This document shows positions 17,369-26,596 of a stretch of DNA of 64,000 bases, in pieces. Source of the stretch: Planotetraspora mira (GTDB lineage Bacteria; Actinomycetota; Actinomycetes; Streptosporangiales; Streptosporangiaceae); the NCBI RefSeq assembly GCF_016863275.1, contig NZ_BOOO01000013.1, positions 186,001 through 250,000 of the forward strand, given 5' to 3'. Position 1 is the stretch's first letter. Each line of letters opens with the position of its first letter. The position numbers and the translations under genes are program-made. The notes beneath the pieces are model-generated. The model worked only from the letters and a program-made list of their open reading frames with translations, was not told where the DNA came from and made no database searches.

Positions 17369-20300
17369 GTGCAGTTCGGCATCCTGGGGCCGCTTGAGGT
17401 TCGGACGGCCGAAGGGGAATCGATCTCCGTCGGCGGGCCGCGGCCGCGCGCGCTCCTCGCGCTGCTCCTGCTCGACGCCGGTCGGCTCGTCGGCGTGGAG
17501 CGACTGGTCGACGGTCAGTACGGCGACGATCCACCGGCCGGGGCGGCCAACGCGATCCAGGCCCACGTGTCGCGGCTCCGCCGCAACCTGCCCGCCGATC
17601 TGATCGAGTTCCACGGCGCCGGGTATCGGCTCGCGGTCGACCCCGACGACGTGGACGTTCACCGCTTCGAGCGCCTCGCGCGTGAGGGGCGGAGGCTCCT
17701 GGCCGCGGGTCATCACGAGCGCGCCGCGAGATCGCTCAAGGACGCACTCGGGTTGTGGAGAGGCCCCGCGCTGGCGGACGTGGCCGACGCGCCCTTCGCG
17801 CCGTCACAGGTGACCCGCCTGGACGAGGTACGGCTGGCGGCGCGGGAAGACCTCATCGAGGCCGAGCTCGCCCTGCCCGAGGGCACGTCGGCGGCCGAGC
17901 TGCGGCAACTGGTGGCGGCCCACCCGCTGCGCGAACGGCTGCGTGGCCAGCTCATGCAGGCGCTGCACGCCGCCGGACAGCAGGCCGCCGCGCTGGCCGT
18001 GTTCGACGAGGGGAGGCGGCTGCTCGCGGACGAGCTCGGCGCCGATCCCTCACTCGAACTCGCGGCGCTGCACGTGGCGATCCTGCGTGGCGACGAGGCG
18101 CGCGAGCGGGCCGCCGGCCCCCGCCTCCCCGCACGGCTCACCAGCTTCGTCGGCCGCGCGACGGAGCTGGATCGGATCGACTCGCTGCGCGACTCGCGAT
18201 TGGTGACCCTGACAGGGCCCGGCGGCGCAGGTAAGACCAGGCTGGCGGTCGAGGCCGCCCGCCGCCGAAGGCAGGACGTCTGTTTCGTGGACCTGTCCCC
18301 GCTCGACGACGGCGGCCAGATTCCGCAGGCCGTACTGGGCGCGCTCGGCCTGCGTGAGATGGGATTGCGGTCACTGGGCCCGGGCCAGAGCGACATCGCG
18401 GACCGGATCACCGCCGCCCTGGCGGATCGAGAGCTCCTCCTCGTCCTGGACAACTGCGAACACGTGATCACGTCGGCCGCCGTCCTCGTCCGCCGGTTGC
18501 TCGACGCCTGTCCCGGACTGGCCGTCCTGGCGACCAGTCGCGAGCCGCTCGGAATCACCGGTGAGACGCTCGTCCCCCTGTCGCCGCTGGCCGTGCCGCC
18601 GCCGGGCACGCCGCTCGGCGAGGCGGTCGAATACCCCGCCGTACGGCTGTTCGCGGATCGGGCCGCCGCCGCACGGCCGGGCTTCGCGATGCGGCCCGAA
18701 GTCGTCGAGATCTGCGCGACGCTGGAGGGATCGCCGCTGGCCATCGAGCTGGCAGCAGCGAGAGTGCGGTCGTTCACCGTGGAGGAGATCGTCTCCCGCC
18801 TGAAGGAGCACGGCAGGTTCGCGCTGTTGTCGCGCGGCGACCGCACCGCTGCGGCGCGCCACCAGACCCTGTACGCGGTGGTCGAGTGGAGTTGGAGCCT
18901 GCTCAGCCCGGAAGAGCAGATGATGGCCAGGCGCTTCTCGGTCTTCTCCGGTGGCGCGTCGATCGAGGCGGTCGAACAGATCTGCGGACCCGCCGACGTG
19001 CTGGCCGACCTGGTGGACAAGTCCCTCATCGAGGCGGGCGACGGACGCTACCGGATGTTCGACACGATCCGCCTGTTCTGCGCCGAACGCCTGTCGGAGA
19101 CGGGGGAGGAGGAGCGGCTGCGCGACGCGCACGCCGCCTGCTTCCTCGACCTGGCGCGACGCGCAGACCCGTGGTTACGGCGGGCCGAGCAGCTCGACTG
19201 GCTGGCCCGGCTCTCCGCGGATCACAGCAACCTCGAGGCCGCGTTGCGCCATGCCGTACAGGCGGATCCGGAGACGGCCCTGCGGCTGGTCGCCGCCCTG
19301 TCGTCGTACTGGTGGCTGAGTGGACGGCGTGGCCAGGCGGCCTCGTCGGCGATCGGCCTGCTCGGGCGTCTCGGCGCCGACGCACCCGAACCGCCCGCGG
19401 GGCTGGAGGAGGAGTACGTCCTGTGTGTGCTGCAGGCCGTACCGGATGCCCTCCCCGCGCAGTGGGCGCGGGCCGAGCAGATCATGCGATCGCTGGACCG
19501 GGAGCTGCGGCACCCGTTCGCGGCGGTCATGTGGGGAATGGTCGCGGGGCCGCCGGAGCCCGGCTCGGCCAGGACGCGGCAGTTCGGCTCCGATCCGTGG
19601 AGCCGGGCCATGGCGTTGCTGGGGAAGGGCACGGTGAACCTGCTCGACGGCAGGGTGGCCGAGGCCGAGCGGGATCTGGAGGCGACTCTGGAGAGCTTCG
19701 GTTCCGTGGGCGAGCGCTGGGGGACGGCACAGGGGTTCGAGTGGCTGGGGACGATCTCCAGCTGGCGGGGCGACTGGGCGCGGGCCAGGCGCCTGTGGGG
19801 GCAGGCCCTGGACCTGCACGAGCAACTCGGCGCGCTGGACGAGATGGTGGACGTGCTCTGTCACCGGGCGAGCGGGCTGCTGCGCGAAGGCGACTTCGAC
19901 GCGGCGGACGCCGACCTGCGGCGCGCCGCCGAGTTGGAGCGCAGGACGGGCAGATCGCACCGGCAGGCACTGGTCGCGCTGGGCCGGGGCGACATGGCCC
20001 GCCTCCAAGGCGATCACGCCGAAGCGCGCACCTGTTACATGGAGGCTTTGAACGACGCCCGCCCCGGCACCTACGTCGGCGACAGCATCAGGATGTCGGC
20101 GCTGTCCGCTCTGGGACGGCTGGCCCAGGCCGAGGGCGACCTCACGGAGGCCAGGCTCCGTCACGGTGAGGTTCGCGCGCTGGCGCACACGATGCCGGCG
20201 ATGGACCTCGCCGGCGTCGCCGAAGGGCAGGCGGGGCTGGCCCTGCTCGAAGGTCTGGCGGAGCGGGCGGCGTTCCTTCTCGGGGTGGCGGTGGCGCTGC

Positions 20301-20443
20301 GCGGCATGGCCGTCACCGGTGACCGTGACGTCGCCGGGATCGCCGCGGGCGCCACGGAGGTCATCGGCGCCGAGGCGTTCGCGTCGGCCTTCGCCAGGGG
20401 CGCCGCGCTGGACCGGGACGAGGCGCTGACAGCCCTCTCCTGA
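17369..20443 (+). CDS. SARP/AfsR-type regulator (BTAD, NB-ARC-like, TPR)
   Basis: Large pathway activator of about 1024 residues. It has an OmpR-like winged helix (about 1-90, from VQFGILGPLEVR), a bacterial transcriptional activation domain (about 95-245), then an STAND-type ATPase with P-loop LTGPGGAGKTR near residue 281 and a Walker B LLLVLDNCEHV, and a helical TPR-like C-terminal half. It probably senses a cue through the ATPase/TPR part and activates nearby metabolic genes. The GTG at 17369 gives the normal SARP N-terminus; an in-frame ATG at 17315 would add 18 residues. A flavin monooxygenase gene follows after 52 bp and may be its target. Confidence 0.88.
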   Translation: MQFGILGPLEVRTAEGESISVGGPRPRALLALLLLDAGRLVGVERLVDGQYGDDPPAGAANAIQAHVSRLRRNLPADLIEFHGAGYRLAVDPDDVDVHRFERLAREGRRLLAAGHHERAARSLKDALGLWRGPALADVADAPFAPSQVTRLDEVRLAAREDLIEAELALPEGTSAAELRQLVAAHPLRERLRGQLMQALHAAGQQAAALAVFDEGRRLLADELGADPSLELAALHVAILRGDEARERAAGPRLPARLTSFVGRATELDRIDSLRDSRLVTLTGPGGAGKTRLAVEAARRRRQDVCFVDLSPLDDGGQIPQAVLGALGLREMGLRSLGPGQSDIADRITAALADRELLLVLDNCEHVITSAAVLVRRLLDACPGLAVLATSREPLGITGETLVPLSPLAVPPPGTPLGEAVEYPAVRLFADRAAAARPGFAMRPEVVEICATLEGSPLAIELAAARVRSFTVEEIVSRLKEHGRFALLSRGDRTAAARHQTLYAVVEWSWSLLSPEEQMMARRFSVFSGGASIEAVEQICGPADVLADLVDKSLIEAGDGRYRMFDTIRLFCAERLSETGEEERLRDAHAACFLDLARRADPWLRRAEQLDWLARLSADHSNLEAALRHAVQADPETALRLVAALSSYWWLSGRRGQAASSAIGLLGRLGADAPEPPAGLEEEYVLCVLQAVPDALPAQWARAEQIMRSLDRELRHPFAAVMWGMVAGPPEPGSARTRQFGSDPWSRAMALLGKGTVNLLDGRVAEAERDLEATLESFGSVGERWGTAQGFEWLGTISSWRGDWARARRLWGQALDLHEQLGALDEMVDVLCHRASGLLREGDFDAADADLRRAAELERRTGRSHRQALVALGRGDMARLQGDHAEARTCYMEALNDARPGTYVGDSIRMSALSALGRLAQAEGDLTEARLRHGEVRALAHTMPAMDLAGVAEGQAGLALLEGLAERAAFLLGVAVALRGMAVTGDRDVAGIAAGATEVIGAEAFASAFARGAALDRDEALTALS

Positions 20444-20495
20444 CCGTCAGCCGGTTGTCTCCGGACTGTCAGCGCTCCGCGCGAGGCTCTGGGAC

Positions 20496-21659
20496 ATGAA
20501 GAACACCAGCATTCTGATCTCAGGCGCCAGCGTCGGCGGCCCCGCACTCGCCTTCTGGCTCGACCGCTACGGCTACAACGTGACCGTCGTCGAGAAGGCC
20601 CCCGCCCTGCGTCTCGGGGGCCAGGCCGTCGACTTCAAGGGCGAGGTGCACCTCACGGTGCTGGAACGCATGGGCATCCTGGAGGACGTACGGCGCCTGC
20701 AGACCGGTGGGACCGACCAGGAGATCGTCGACGCCGAGGGCCGGACGCTGGCGGTCATGCCCGGCGAGTTCACCGGCGGCGAGCTGGAGATCCCACGCGG
20801 CGAGCTGTCCCGGCTGCTGTATGAAAGGACGCTCGCCGCCGGATGCGAGTACGTCTTCGGCGACTCCATCACCTCGCTCACCGAGACCCCGGACGGCGTG
20901 CACGTCACGTTCGAGCGCGGCGCTCCGCGCACCTTCGACCTGGTGGTGGGTGCGGACGGCATCCATTCCAACGTCCGCCGTCTGGCCTTCGGCCCGGAAA
21001 GCGACTATGTCCGCTTCCTCGGCTACTACTACGCGCTGGCCGACGTCCGGCAGGACTTCGGGAAGGCCGCGATGATGTACAACGAGCCCGGCAGGCTGGT
21101 CTCCACCGGGGGGCCCGCGGCCGGCGCCTTCTTCGCCTTCTCCTCGCCGCAGCTGGACTACGACCGTTATGACATCGAGGAGATGAAGCGGATCGTGATC
21201 GACGCGTACGCCGGGATGGGCTGGCGGACTCCCGCCATCATCGAGGCGGTGCGCGAAACGGACGACCTCTATCTCGACTCGATCAGCCAGGTCCGGATCG
21301 ACCGCTACGCCAAGGGCCGCATGGTGCTGCTCGGCGACTCCGCGTACGGCAACACCCTGGGCGGCTTCGGCACCGGGCTGGCCATGGTGGCCGCGTACGT
21401 GCTGGCCGGCGAGCTCGCCGCGGCCGACGGGGATCACCGGGTCGCCTTCCGGCGTTACGAGGAGGAGTTCCGCGACTATGCCAAGATCGCCAAGAACGGC
21501 AACGCGGGCGGCTTCCTCGCTCCGAGGACGCGCGGCCGGATCCGGATGCGCAACTGGATCTTCAAGGCCGGCTTCCTGTTCAAGCTCATGATGAAGATGA
21601 CCGACAAGTTCGCCACGGACATCACGCTCAAGGACTATTCGTCCCTGGTCCGCCGCTGA
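20496..21659 (+). CDS. FAD-dependent monooxygenase (PHBH/TetX family)
   Basis: Class A flavoprotein hydroxylase of 387 residues. The Rossmann loop ISGASVGGPALAFWLDRYG is at residues 8-26, an internal DxG-type segment is VVGADGIHSNVRRL, and the second FAD/ribityl motif GDSAYGNTLGGFGTGLAM is near 275-292. Relatives hydroxylate aromatic compounds or inactivate antibiotics such as tetracyclines and rifamycins; the substrate cannot be decided. It follows the SARP regulator closely on the same strand and may be co-regulated. Confidence 0.86.
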   Translation: MKNTSILISGASVGGPALAFWLDRYGYNVTVVEKAPALRLGGQAVDFKGEVHLTVLERMGILEDVRRLQTGGTDQEIVDAEGRTLAVMPGEFTGGELEIPRGELSRLLYERTLAAGCEYVFGDSITSLTETPDGVHVTFERGAPRTFDLVVGADGIHSNVRRLAFGPESDYVRFLGYYYALADVRQDFGKAAMMYNEPGRLVSTGGPAAGAFFAFSSPQLDYDRYDIEEMKRIVIDAYAGMGWRTPAIIEAVRETDDLYLDSISQVRIDRYAKGRMVLLGDSAYGNTLGGFGTGLAMVAAYVLAGELAAADGDHRVAFRRYEEEFRDYAKIAKNGNAGGFLAPRTRGRIRMRNWIFKAGFLFKLMMKMTDKFATDITLKDYSSLVRR

Positions 21660-21821
21660 CCGTCGGGCTCATTCCTGAATCAGGTCGCCCAGTGCGGCGC
21701 GCATGGTCGGATATCTGTCCTCGACTTCGGGTCCCGTCCCGGGCTGAGGTTCGGTCTCGTCCGATCCGTCCTGGACGTGCCGGCCTGACGCCGTTCGGCG
21801 CCGCTTTGAGGTGCGCCGAGA

Positions 21822-22568
21822 TCAGCGGTCTTTGTCGCGCCGCCGGGCGGCCAGCCACAACACGATCATCGAGACCAGTGCGCCCGCTGCGACCCCGCAG
21901 ATCAGTCCCACGACGGTGTCCAAGCCGCCGTCCAGCTCGTCGGCCCCCAGCACCAAGGTCGTCGCCGCCAGTGCGAGGACGACGGCGACCAGAGCGTAGA
22001 ACGTGGGACTGAGGAAGAGGCTGCGCCGGGGAGCCTGCGGAGGGGCGGTCAGCTCCGCGGCGGGACCCAGACTGGCGGCTCTGGGCCGTTTGAAGTATTC
22101 GAAGCGCACCCATGTGCCGCAGGGTTCCCAGCCGTCGGGGGCGAGCCGGTCGACAACGCTCCCGCGACGGGCGGGTGGGATCAGCTCTCTTCGGTACTCC
22201 CACTGCTGCGGGTGCTCGGGGTCGCGCGTGCAGACGAACAGGCCCTTCGCGTCGACGGTGTCGACCTCCCAGCCCTGCGCGCCGTGCTCGTTGAGCAGCT
22301 TGACGTCGTGGAACAGGTCCGCGGTCCAGCGCCAGCTGTGGGCGTTAGCGCCGGGCTCGGCGGGCGGTGCCGAGGTGGCGGTCAACTCCTCGGCCAGCTC
22401 GGCCGCCTGACCGAACTCCTCCTCGGGGTCGCCGCCGCTTTCGGCGAGGTAGGCGGCGAGCTCGTCCAGGGTCGCGCCGACCCGGTCGGCCGGCATGCCC
22501 GCCTCGGCCAGAAGGCCGGCGAGTTCGCCGAAGTAGGCGCCGGCCGCCTGTGTGGAGTAGCCGTTCAT
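21822..22568 (-). CDS. HAAS-domain membrane protein, PadR partner
   Basis: The protein has 248 residues. The N-terminal helical part (about 1-75) resembles the HAAS/DUF1700 domain that accompanies PadR repressors. A middle domain around residues 80-150 has the DUF2812-like pattern of paired Trp/Tyr residues (WEVDTVDAKGLFVC, then WEYRRELIPP). Two hydrophobic segments lie near the C-terminus (about 178-200 and 210-235), ending in a basic tail. It starts in ATGA overlap with padR. Its likely role is to bind and modulate the PadR protein at the membrane; ligand unknown. Confidence 0.7.
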   Translation of the reverse strand: MNGYSTQAAGAYFGELAGLLAEAGMPADRVGATLDELAAYLAESGGDPEEEFGQAAELAEELTATSAPPAEPGANAHSWRWTADLFHDVKLLNEHGAQGWEVDTVDAKGLFVCTRDPEHPQQWEYRRELIPPARRGSVVDRLAPDGWEPCGTWVRFEYFKRPRAASLGPAAELTAPPQAPRRSLFLSPTFYALVAVVLALAATTLVLGADELDGGLDTVVGLICGVAAGALVSMIVLWLAARRRDKDR

Positions 22569-22933
22569 CGAAGCTCCCCTTCGCGTGGGGTCGCGGGCTC
22601 GACTCCGCCCTTGAGCAGCGCGGCGCGCACCGACTCGCCGAAGCTCAGCCAGAGCCCGCCCTGCTCGGCGAGTGTCTGCCTGCCGCGGTCGGTGAGCTGG
22701 TAGTAGCGCCGGCCGGGTCCGCGCTCGGTCACCCGGAACTCCGCGGCGACCAGTCCCGCCTCCTCCAGACGGTTGAGCACCGGGTAGAGGGTGCCGCCCT
22801 TGATCTGGCCGAGGCCCGACTCGGCGAGGTCTTTGACGATCTCGTAGCCGTAGTTCTCGCCGGCCGTCAGGCTGGCGAGCACCATCAGGTCGAGCACGCC
22901 TTTCAGCCAGCTCGCGCGTCGGTCGCTCGTCAT
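22565..22933 (-). CDS. PadR-family transcriptional regulator
   Basis: The protein has 122 residues, with the PadR winged helix over residues 10-90: LDLMVLASLTAGENYGYEIV, then GTLYPVLNRLEEAGLV and GRRYYQLTDRG. It follows the CPBP gene by 14 bp and overlaps the HAAS gene by ATGA, so the three form one operon read leftward from about 23690. It probably represses that promoter through the inverted repeats at 23694-23740. Confidence 0.9.
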   Translation of the reverse strand: MTSDRRASWLKGVLDLMVLASLTAGENYGYEIVKDLAESGLGQIKGGTLYPVLNRLEEAGLVAAEFRVTERGPGRRYYQLTDRGRQTLAEQGGLWLSFGESVRAALLKGGVEPATPREGELR

Positions 22934-22947
22934 GGTAGCGATCCTAT

Positions 22948-23670
22948 CTAGCCTGCCTGCCCGACTAGCTCACGCCGAGGTCGCGGGGAGAGCAGCAGGC
23001 CGCGGAGGTCGATCAGGGCGTGGAGCAGGATCGGCAGGAGCAGGCTGCCCGTCCTCAGATAGAGCATGGTCAAGCCGAAGCCGATCAGGGTGACCATGAG
23101 CATGCCGCGCCACCCCTGATAGAGGTGGCCCGCGACGAACACCACCAGGGCGGCCGAGGCGGCCGTCTCCCGGCTCAGGCCGAGAGCGCCCGTGCCGACC
23201 GCGATGAGCAGTCCCCGGTAGACGATCTCCTCGGTGATGCCGGCGGTCACCGACAGGCCCGCCGCATACCAGCGCTCGACCGCGGTGCGCGGCAACAGGT
23301 GTGCGAAGGCCTGCTGGCCGGGGATGGGCTTGCCCTTGGCCGCCAGTCGCCAGAAGACGAACATGCCGACCGCGGAGGCGCTCAGGAAGCCGACGACCGT
23401 TCCGAGGGTGTCACTCGGCGGCTCCTTGATCACCAGGCCGATGTCCGCGGCGTCGAGACTCGGCTCCACCGCGACGATGAGAAGCGCCACGGCGGCCATC
23501 GCAAACAACTCGGCGCACCAGAGCGTGTTCATCCGGCGATAGACCAAGGGGTCCTGGTCGCGGGTGCGGGCCAGCCTGTCGTAGGCGCGCTTGCCGAGCA
23601 GGGGGCTGGCGACGGCCAGATAGCAGACGAGGACGGCCGACAGGGCGAGCGTCAACGGCGTGAACGACAT
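22948..23670 (-). CDS. CPBP-family intramembrane metalloprotease (CAAX-like)
   Basis: Integral membrane protein of 240 residues with seven to eight hydrophobic segments. The Abi/CPBP active site is present: motif 1 TEEIVYRG (EExxxR), motif 2 His in VFVAGHLYQG and motif 3 in LLHALIDLRG. The family includes Rce1-like proteases and bacteriocin-immunity proteins; in actinomycetes it often has unknown substrates. It is first in an operon with padR and its HAAS partner, suggesting induction by membrane or antimicrobial stress. Confidence 0.85.
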   Translation of the reverse strand: MSFTPLTLALSAVLVCYLAVASPLLGKRAYDRLARTRDQDPLVYRRMNTLWCAELFAMAAVALLIVAVEPSLDAADIGLVIKEPPSDTLGTVVGFLSASAVGMFVFWRLAAKGKPIPGQQAFAHLLPRTAVERWYAAGLSVTAGITEEIVYRGLLIAVGTGALGLSRETAASAALVVFVAGHLYQGWRGMLMVTLIGFGLTMLYLRTGSLLLPILLHALIDLRGLLLSPRPRRELVGQAG

Positions 23671-23693
23671 GGGGGGACTCCTTAGGTGCTGTG

Positions 23694-23740
23694 CTACCTA
23701 GAAGGTAGAGCAAGCTAGTTAGATATACAACCTAGCTTGC
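23694..23740. promoter_or_regulatory. PadR operator/promoter region
   Basis: Two inverted repeats upstream of the CPBP gene: CTACC-TAGAA-GGTAG (23694-23708) and GCAAGCTAG (23710-23718) with CTAGCTTGC (23732-23740). The AT-rich 13-bp spacer of the second could contain the -10 region on the minus strand. They probably form the PadR-controlled promoter. Confidence 0.55.
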
Positions 23741-23763
23741 GGCACGGGCTACCCGCGGAAATG

Positions 23764-23797
23764 CGAAGACGGCGGCCGAAGGCGGCCGCCGTCTTCG
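23764..23797 (-). terminator. Terminator after phosphatase fragment
   Basis: A perfect 14-bp stem (23764-23777 with 23784-23797) and 6-base loop, 11 bp past the stop of the minus-strand phosphatase reading frame. It separates that unit from the CPBP operon promoter. Confidence 0.75.
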
Positions 23798-23807
23798 TGG
23801 GCGTTTG

Positions 23808-25082
23808 CTAGCCGTCAGACCGCTTGCGGTGCAGGGTGAACTGCTCGAAGACCGAGAGGTCGCCGTGCGGCTTGTTGACGTTGTAGTAGGTCACCTTCAT
23901 GGTCGTGGTGCCGCCGCGGCGGTTCCCCGGGTCGACTTCGAACGCCGCGAAGCCGTACGGGTGATCGAGGTCGCGGACGCCTACCCAGACGGCCTGCTCG
24001 TGGACGTAGGTCGAGGTGCGCTTGCCGTTGCTGCCAGCCGTCGCGGAGACCGCGGTGATCACCTTGGCGGTGCCGTCCTTGAAGAAGGACTGGTTGGTGG
24101 TGCCCGACACGCCGCCACCACCGAGCACCATGTGCACGGTGCCGTGCGAGGTGTCGATGGAGTCGGTACGGCTGGACACCGGGTTGGGGGTGAGCGTCTC
24201 GCTGCCGCTCACCACGCCGCGCACGGCCAGCGACCGCTCGTAGTTGTGCTCGTGACCACAGACGACGAGGTCGACGCCGTACTTGTGGAACAGCGGGCCG
24301 TACGCCTGGCGCAGGCCCAGGTCGGCGCCGTTGGCGTCGGAGGAGCTGATCATCACCTGGTGCATGGCGACGACGATCCAGTCGATGTCGCGGGAGGCGC
24401 GCGCCTTGCTCAGTTCCTTCTCCAGGAACTTCATCTGGCGGCCGCCGGAGTAGCCGTGGACGTAGATGTCGCCGCCGTCCTGCAGCGCGACCTCGTCGTT
24501 CTGCAGCACGATCACCCGCACCGAGCCGGCGGTGAAGGCGTACCAGAGGTTCTTGAGTTCGGCGTCCGTCTCGGTGGACGGCAGGTCGAAGTACGTCTGG
24601 AAGGCGCCCAGGCCGATCGGGCCGTTGCCGGACTCGATCTCGTGGTTGCCGGCCGCGGGCATCCACGGGCGGAACCGCGCCGAACGCGTGTTGTTGGTGA
24701 AGAAGTTGTTCCACGTGCGCACCCGGTCGACGTCCAGGTTCGCGTAGCACAGGTCGCCGTTGAGCAGGTGGAACAGCGGCGCCACCTGCTCGATGCCGGT
24801 GACGATGTCCTTGGTGGCGGGGGTGGAGTTGGCGTCCAGCGTCACCGAGCCGTCGGCCGCCCAGGTCACCTGCGGCGCCGACTGGTCGCCGAAGCTGGTG
24901 AAGGTCAGCGGGGCCCGGCCGCGCGGCGCGGTCTTGAAGATGGCGCTGTCCGGCGCGGCACCGTCGTGGGACACCATGTACACGTACTCGGTGCCCGGCT
25001 TGAGCCGGTTCAGCTGCGCATGGTGGACGTAGACGGTGCGGCCCGACTTGCCGTCGACGTCTACTTGCCTCGTACGGCATGC
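23808..25082 (-). pseudogene. Purple acid phosphatase, 5'-truncated
   Basis: The open frame encodes the end of the N-terminal fibronectin-like domain (VYVHHAQLNRLKPGTEYVY) and the whole metallophosphoesterase core. All metal motifs are present: Asp in TSFGDQS, GDLCY, GNHE, the His in VVAMHQ, and GHEH. The frame has no usable start: an in-frame TAG at 25083-25085 closes it, the first GTG (24983) lacks a ribosome site, and no signal peptide remains, although relatives are secreted. Roughly the first 100-130 residues are missing. The DUF4143 ATPase gene ends only 10 bp away at 25093, so the break lies in 25083-25092. Probably a decayed gene; cytosolic expression from GTG cannot be excluded. Confidence 0.8.
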
Positions 25083-25092
25083 CTAAGCGGGG

Positions 25093-26361
25093 TCAGGCGT
25101 CCGCGGTCGCGTCCCACAAGGCTGATAGCGGGAGTGCGCGCATCCGGTCCCCGAAAGGGAGCGTCTCCTGGCCTGTGTAGAGGACGTATCCAGCGATCAG
25201 GCGGTCACCGAGTTTGCGAGCCAGGTGCTGGAGCCCCCTGAAGTCGTCGGCGCGTACGGTCTCCGCCGACTTGACTTCGATGCCGACGACTTCGCCGGAG
25301 GCCCGTTCGAGAATGCCGTCCACCTCGACGTTGTCACGGTCGCGATAGTGGTAGAGGCGTGCGGGTTCCTCCGACCACGTGAGCTGGCGGGCCAACTCGC
25401 CGAGGGCGAAGTTCTCCAATAGCGGCCCAACGGGTGTGGTCATGTCGGTGGTCCGAGCGGGTGTGAGGCCCGCGAGGTGTGCTCCCAGCCCGGAGTCGAC
25501 CACGAGAAGCTTCGGCGTCGCGATGGCGCGCGTGGTCGCATTGGACGACCATGCCGGAATTCGCTTGATGACGTAGACGAGGTCGAGCAGGTCGACGTAC
25601 CGCTTCACGGTGTTGCGAGGGAGTCCGAGGTCGCGGCTGATGTTGTCGATGACCGCCAGACCCGCCATCCGGCCGCAAAGGACGTTGAGGAGACGTCGCA
25701 TGTCGGTGGGGCGCTCGATGTCGGACATCAGTTTCACGTCCCGATTGATCAAGTCGGAGATGTAGGACTCGAAGAAGCGTGATCTCCTCCTGTGGGTGGG
25801 GCGATGGACCGCCTCGGGATAGCCGCCTCTCAGAGCCCGATTCAGATAGTCGGCTCGCCGCAATCCGGATCTCGGAACCTTGAGGTCAGGGCCGTTCAGG
25901 AAGGCCGCGTCGACGAACCCGTCCGCGCTCCGCTCGATCTCCCCCTGAGACAGCGGCCACAGTTCGATCGTCTCGGATCGGCCGGGAAGCGCGTCCGGAA
26001 GGTCTCGGAGTCCTAGCAGCCGGGCGGAGCCCGTCAGAAGGAAGCGTCCAGGCCGTGGATCGGCATCCACTTCGCGCTTGATCGAGAGAAGCAGTTCGGG
26101 TACGCGCTGGATCTCATCGATGAGAAGAAGCCCGTCATGATGCACACTCCCGTCGGGATCTTGCCGCGCGGCGGCGCGTACGGCCGCTTGATCCAGGTAT
26201 ATCTCGCGTGATCCCGGTGTCCTGCGCGCAATCCTCTGAGCCAGAGTGCTCTTGCCGACCTGCCGGGCACCGTTGATCACCACAACCCGGGTGTCGGCGA
26301 GCGCCTCCGCGGCCATGCCTTCCGCCCGCCGAGGGAAGACCGTCAGCTCATCGATGTCCAC
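25093..26361 (-). CDS. AAA ATPase with DUF4143 domain
   Basis: P-loop ATPase of 422 residues. Walker A is VVINGARQVGKST (about 27-39), Walker B is LLLIDEIQ, and sensor 1 is RFLLTGSARL. The C-terminal DUF4143 part has a winged-helix region (NISRDLGLPRNTVKRYVDLL) and a nuclease-like fold with VEVDGIL and VGIEVKSAE, which resembles the PD-(D/E)XK core. Function of this widespread family is unknown. The start is GTG 26361; a -10-like TATTCT lies only about 7 bp before it and there is no ribosome site, so the message may be leaderless. Three identical palindromes lie 32-93 bp upstream. It abuts a truncated phosphatase gene, which suggests it arrived by insertion. Confidence 0.85.
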   Translation of the reverse strand: MDIDELTVFPRRAEGMAAEALADTRVVVINGARQVGKSTLAQRIARRTPGSREIYLDQAAVRAAARQDPDGSVHHDGLLLIDEIQRVPELLLSIKREVDADPRPGRFLLTGSARLLGLRDLPDALPGRSETIELWPLSQGEIERSADGFVDAAFLNGPDLKVPRSGLRRADYLNRALRGGYPEAVHRPTHRRRSRFFESYISDLINRDVKLMSDIERPTDMRRLLNVLCGRMAGLAVIDNISRDLGLPRNTVKRYVDLLDLVYVIKRIPAWSSNATTRAIATPKLLVVDSGLGAHLAGLTPARTTDMTTPVGPLLENFALGELARQLTWSEEPARLYHYRDRDNVEVDGILERASGEVVGIEVKSAETVRADDFRGLQHLARKLGDRLIAGYVLYTGQETLPFGDRMRALPLSALWDATADA

Positions 26362-26392
26362 GAGGCCAGAATAGAGGGGTCAGGCCTTAGGC

Positions 26393-26454
26393 GTGGCAGA
26401 TCTGCCGCTACCTTCGTGGCAGATCTGCCGCATAGAGTGTGGCAGATCTGCCGC
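26393..26454. repeat. Three perfect palindromes GGCAGATCTGCC at 23-bp spacing
   Basis: The 16-mer GTGGCAGATCTGCCGC occurs at 26393-26408, 26416-26431 and 26439-26454, each start exactly 23 bp after the last. The 12-bp core is a perfect palindrome. They stand directly upstream of the DUF4143 ATPase start. Identical copies at fixed pitch suggest cooperative binding by one dimeric protein, possibly the ATPase itself through its winged-helix part. The rest of the 26455-26596 gap shows nothing recognisable. Confidence 0.85.
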
Positions 26455-26596
26455 ATAGGTGTACCGAGCCGGTAAGGCCTCTAGTCCGGCCCGGTGACGC
26501 GCGGGGTCTGCGACGTCACGGCTGGACCGGCATCGCCGGGTGGCCGGACCGCATCGCCGCCGCAGGTCGCGAGGCCTGATGCGACTCGGCGGGCGA

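Noticed and set aside
21660-21821. Short minus-strand tail ending in MRAALGDLIQE as a gene remnant
   Set aside because: Only about 40 codons, no start with a ribosome site, and no recognisable family; not enough to call a pseudogene.
23815-25080. Alternative minus-strand frame starting at ATG 25080 as the phosphatase gene
   Set aside because: It is in a different frame and gives an Arg/Gly/Pro-rich product; the phosphatase motifs are all in the frame ending at 23808.
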